From contig NZ_JAOASO010000118.1 of assembly GCF_030158645.1 (NCBI RefSeq), forward strand, positions 1 through 34,679: 34,679 nt of DNA, written 5' to 3'. The DNA is from Hydrogenophaga sp. (GTDB taxonomy: Bacteria > Pseudomonadota > Gammaproteobacteria > Burkholderiales > Burkholderiaceae_C). Positions 31,494 through 34,679 of this stretch are shown piece by piece. The notes below the pieces were generated by a model. It was not told where the DNA came from and ran no database searches. It saw nothing but the letters and a program-made list of their open reading frames with translations. The position numbers and the translations under genes are program-made. Within the stretch, counting starts at the first letter, position 1; each line of letters opens with the position of its first letter.

Positions 31494-33923
31494 TCAGGCG
31501 CGCAGGCGGGCGGCCACACGCGTTTGCAATGACTCAAGCGCCGCCTTGACGGTGGCCTCAATGTCTTCGTCGGTCAGTGTAGCGTCGTCGCGGTTGAGCA
31601 CGAGTCGCACCGCGAGGCTTTTCTCGTCGGGCGCCAAGGTGCCAGGCGCGGCGGCATCGGAGTGCTTCTTGGGGCGGTAGACGTCGAACAGCACGACGTC
31701 GCGCAACCAGGCACTGGAAGGCGCCCGAATCGCATCGACCACGGCGGCATGGCTCACGCTTTCCTTGACCACGATGGCCAGGTCGCGCTCAACCGCCTGA
31801 TGCCGGCTCACCGGCTGGTACACCGGCACATCGCGTGCCAACACCGCGTCGAGCTCCAGCTCGAACAGCACGGGCGCCTGCGCCAGCTCGTACGACTGGC
31901 GCCAGCGAGGATGCAGCTCGCCCACATGGCCAATACAGCGGTCCCGCAGCCACACGCTGGCGCAACGGCCGGGGTGCATGGCCGGATGCTCGTCGGCGCG
32001 GAACTCGGGCTTCAGAGGCGCCAGCAGGGCCTGCACATCGCCCTTGGCATCAAAGAAATCGGCCGCACGCTCACTGGTGCCCCACTGCAACGTGTCCACC
32101 GCACCAAAGCTCAGGCCGGCCACGCGCATGGGCTGGTGAAAGCCGGCCACACTGGTGTCGCTGTCGACCACCGACGCATCCTTCTGGAACACGCGGCCCA
32201 CCTCGAACAGGCGCACGCGATCGGCGCGGCGGTCGAGGTTGAACTTGAGCACAGCCACCAGACTGCCGACCAACGACGAACGCATCACGCTCATCTGGCT
32301 GGCGATCGGGTTGAGCAGGCGGATCGGGTCGGCGTTGCCGGCCAGTTCGCGCTCCCAACGCTCTTCGACGAAACTGAAGTTGATGGTTTCCTGGTAGCCC
32401 AGTTGGGCGAGCAGGCGGCGCACGGCGAACGGGCCGCGCTTCGCTTCCGCCCGGATCTTGGCCGTGATCGGTGCCAGCGGTGGTGTCTCGGGCAACTGGT
32501 TGTAGCCCACCACACGCGCCACTTCTTCGATCAGGTCTTCCTCGATCTGGATATCGAAACGGTAGGCCGGCGGCGTGACGGTGATCGTGCCGTCGCCCTC
32601 TTCCAGGGCCAACCCGAGGCGGCGCAAAGCGCCGGCACACTGCGCCTGCGTGAGCGGCATCCCGATCACCTTGTTTGCGCGCGCCACGCGCAACGTCACC
32701 GGTTGGGCCACCGGCAGGTTGACCACATGGTCATCCATCGGACCGACTTGTCCGCCGCAGATCTCGAGCACCAATTGCGTGATGCGTTCGATGTGCTCGA
32801 CCGTGGTCGACGGATCCACGCCGCGCTCGAAACGGTGCCCGGCGTCGGTGGAAAAGTTGTAGCGGCGCGACCGGCCGGCGATGGCTTTGGGCCACCAGAA
32901 CGCGGCCTCGATGTAGATGTTCTGTGTGTCGTCGGACACGGCGGTCGCGTCGCCGCCCATGATGCCGGCCAGCGATTCCACCGCCTGATCGTCGCCGATC
33001 ACGCCCACAGAAGAGTCGACCGTGACGGTGTTGCCGTTCAGCAGTTTGAGCGTTTCGCCCTCTCGACCCCAACGCACTTGCAGGCCGCCGTGAATCTTGT
33101 CGAGGTCGAAGATGTGCGACGGGCGGCCCAGCTCGAACATCACATAGTTGGAAATGTCCACCAGCGGCGAGACGCTGCGCTGACCGCAGCGCGCCAGGCG
33201 CTCCACCATCCAGGCGGGTGTGGCGGCGCGGGTGTTGACACCGCGCACGACGCGCCCGGTGAAACGACCGCACAGCTCGGGCGCTTGGACCTGCACCGGC
33301 AAGCGGTCTTGCAAGGACACGGCGGCGGCTGCAAACGTGGGTTCGGTCAAGGGCGTGCCGGTGAGCGCAGACACTTCGCGTGCGATGCCGTAAACACTCA
33401 GGCAATGGGCCAGGTTGGGCGTGAGCTTGAGGGTGAACAGCATGTCGTCGAGCAACAGCTGCTCACGGATGTTGCGGCCCACCACCGCGTCGGCCGGCAG
33501 CTCCAGCAAACCGCCATGGTCTTCACTCAGCTTGAGCTCACGCGCCGAGCACAACATGCCCTGGCTCTCCACGCCGCGCAATTGACCCAGCTTGATCAGG
33601 AACGGCTTGCCGTCTTCACCGGGCGGCAGTTCGGCGCCCACCAGCGCACAGGGCACCTTGATGCCCACCCGCGCATTGGGCGCACCGCAGACGATGTTGA
33701 GCAGGCTGCCCTGCCCCACATCCACCTGGCACACGCGCAGGCGATCGGCATTGGGGTGTTGCTCGGCAGACTTGATCTCACCCACGACGATCTGGGAGAA
33801 CGGTGGTGCGACGGGCTGCAGCTCTTCCACTTCCAGACCGGCCATGGTCAGGGTGTCGGCCAGTTGCTGGCTGGTCAGGGGCGGGTTGCAGAAGGCGCGA
33901 AGCCAGGATTCGGGGAATTGCAT
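31494..33923 (-). CDS. pheT: Phenylalanine-tRNA ligase beta subunit
   Basis: 809 residues, normal for bacterial PheT, from ATG 33921-33923. Domain order: N-terminal tRNA-binding (EMAP-like) domain with VVGEIKSAEQHPNADRLRVC, B3/B4 editing region (RFTGRVVRGVNTRAATPAWM, FDLDKIHGGLQVRWG), B5 domain, core catalytic-like domain (RYNFSTDAGHRFERGVDPST, FNLDRRADRVRLFEVGRVF), and the C-terminal ferredoxin-fold anticodon-binding domain (YQPVSRHQAVERDLAIVVKE). It aminoacylates tRNA-Phe with PheS, whose gene lies 22 bases upstream in the same operon. Confidence 0.97.
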   Translation of the reverse strand: MQFPESWLRAFCNPPLTSQQLADTLTMAGLEVEELQPVAPPFSQIVVGEIKSAEQHPNADRLRVCQVDVGQGSLLNIVCGAPNARVGIKVPCALVGAELPPGEDGKPFLIKLGQLRGVESQGMLCSARELKLSEDHGGLLELPADAVVGRNIREQLLLDDMLFTLKLTPNLAHCLSVYGIAREVSALTGTPLTEPTFAAAAVSLQDRLPVQVQAPELCGRFTGRVVRGVNTRAATPAWMVERLARCGQRSVSPLVDISNYVMFELGRPSHIFDLDKIHGGLQVRWGREGETLKLLNGNTVTVDSSVGVIGDDQAVESLAGIMGGDATAVSDDTQNIYIEAAFWWPKAIAGRSRRYNFSTDAGHRFERGVDPSTTVEHIERITQLVLEICGGQVGPMDDHVVNLPVAQPVTLRVARANKVIGMPLTQAQCAGALRRLGLALEEGDGTITVTPPAYRFDIQIEEDLIEEVARVVGYNQLPETPPLAPITAKIRAEAKRGPFAVRRLLAQLGYQETINFSFVEERWERELAGNADPIRLLNPIASQMSVMRSSLVGSLVAVLKFNLDRRADRVRLFEVGRVFQKDASVVDSDTSVAGFHQPMRVAGLSFGAVDTLQWGTSERAADFFDAKGDVQALLAPLKPEFRADEHPAMHPGRCASVWLRDRCIGHVGELHPRWRQSYELAQAPVLFELELDAVLARDVPVYQPVSRHQAVERDLAIVVKESVSHAAVVDAIRAPSSAWLRDVVLFDVYRPKKHSDAAAPGTLAPDEKSLAVRLVLNRDDATLTDEDIEATVKAALESLQTRVAARLRA

Positions 33924-33945
33924 GTCGATGTCTCGGCGCGGTGGA

Positions 33946-34679
<734 letters not shown>

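Overview
The window is a high-GC chromosomal segment of a betaproteobacterium. Gene content and protein style point to the Burkholderiales, most likely Comamonadaceae (Hydrogenophaga/Acidovorax-like). The indicators are a class I phaC-phaA-phaB polyhydroxyalkanoate operon, a pheS-pheT-ihfA-merR-tRNA-Pro block, TRAP/Rieske aromatic catabolism genes and many Comamonadaceae-type small proteins. This taxonomic placement is inference from gene style, not from a search. No rRNA, CRISPR array or prophage was seen, and no gene-free stretch exceeds 300 bases. The longest gap is about 230 bases, 30911-31141, between ihfA and merR; I see nothing in it beyond the presumed merR promoter.

Left part (1-7.2 kb): the tail of a GntR/FCD regulator, then a phoD alkaline phosphatase gene on the minus strand that is cut by a complete IS607-family element (serine recombinase tnpA plus RNA-guided nuclease tnpB, 307-2212). 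A 5-bp GTTCC sequence is present at both junctions, and removing one copy with the element restores one continuous 572-codon phoD frame. Next comes a probable minus-strand operon of a degenerate HD-GYP-like protein, dusA and an alpha/beta hydrolase.

Middle (7.2-19.3 kb): the PHA operon phaC-phaA-phaB ending in a clear terminator; a small membrane protein convergently overlapping pgeF; pgeF coupled to maiA; two consecutive lipoprotein genes; an Old Yellow Enzyme; a lipoprotein; and a translationally coupled pair of an archaeal-type AMP/thymidine phosphorylase and a PRPP-synthetase-like protein.

19.3-24.5 kb: a divergent GntR regulator faces a co-directional cluster of Rieske oxygenase, glutamine-synthetase-like ligase, adrenodoxin-type ferredoxin, fumarylpyruvate-hydrolase-like enzyme and TRAP substrate-binding protein, closed by a strong terminator. 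This reads as an uncharacterised catabolic route: uptake, gamma-glutamylation of an amine or similar step, oxygenation, and late cleavage of an acylpyruvate. It is the best candidate here for an undescribed pathway.

Right part (24.5-34.7 kb): a Nudix hydrolase, an MFS transporter, a run of small conserved genes, a PNPOx-like flavoprotein, a PAS histidine kinase whose receiver domain lies in an overlapping, different reading frame, a conserved hypothetical, tRNA-Pro(GGG), and the housekeeping block merR-ihfA-pheT-pheS, with pheS running off the window end.
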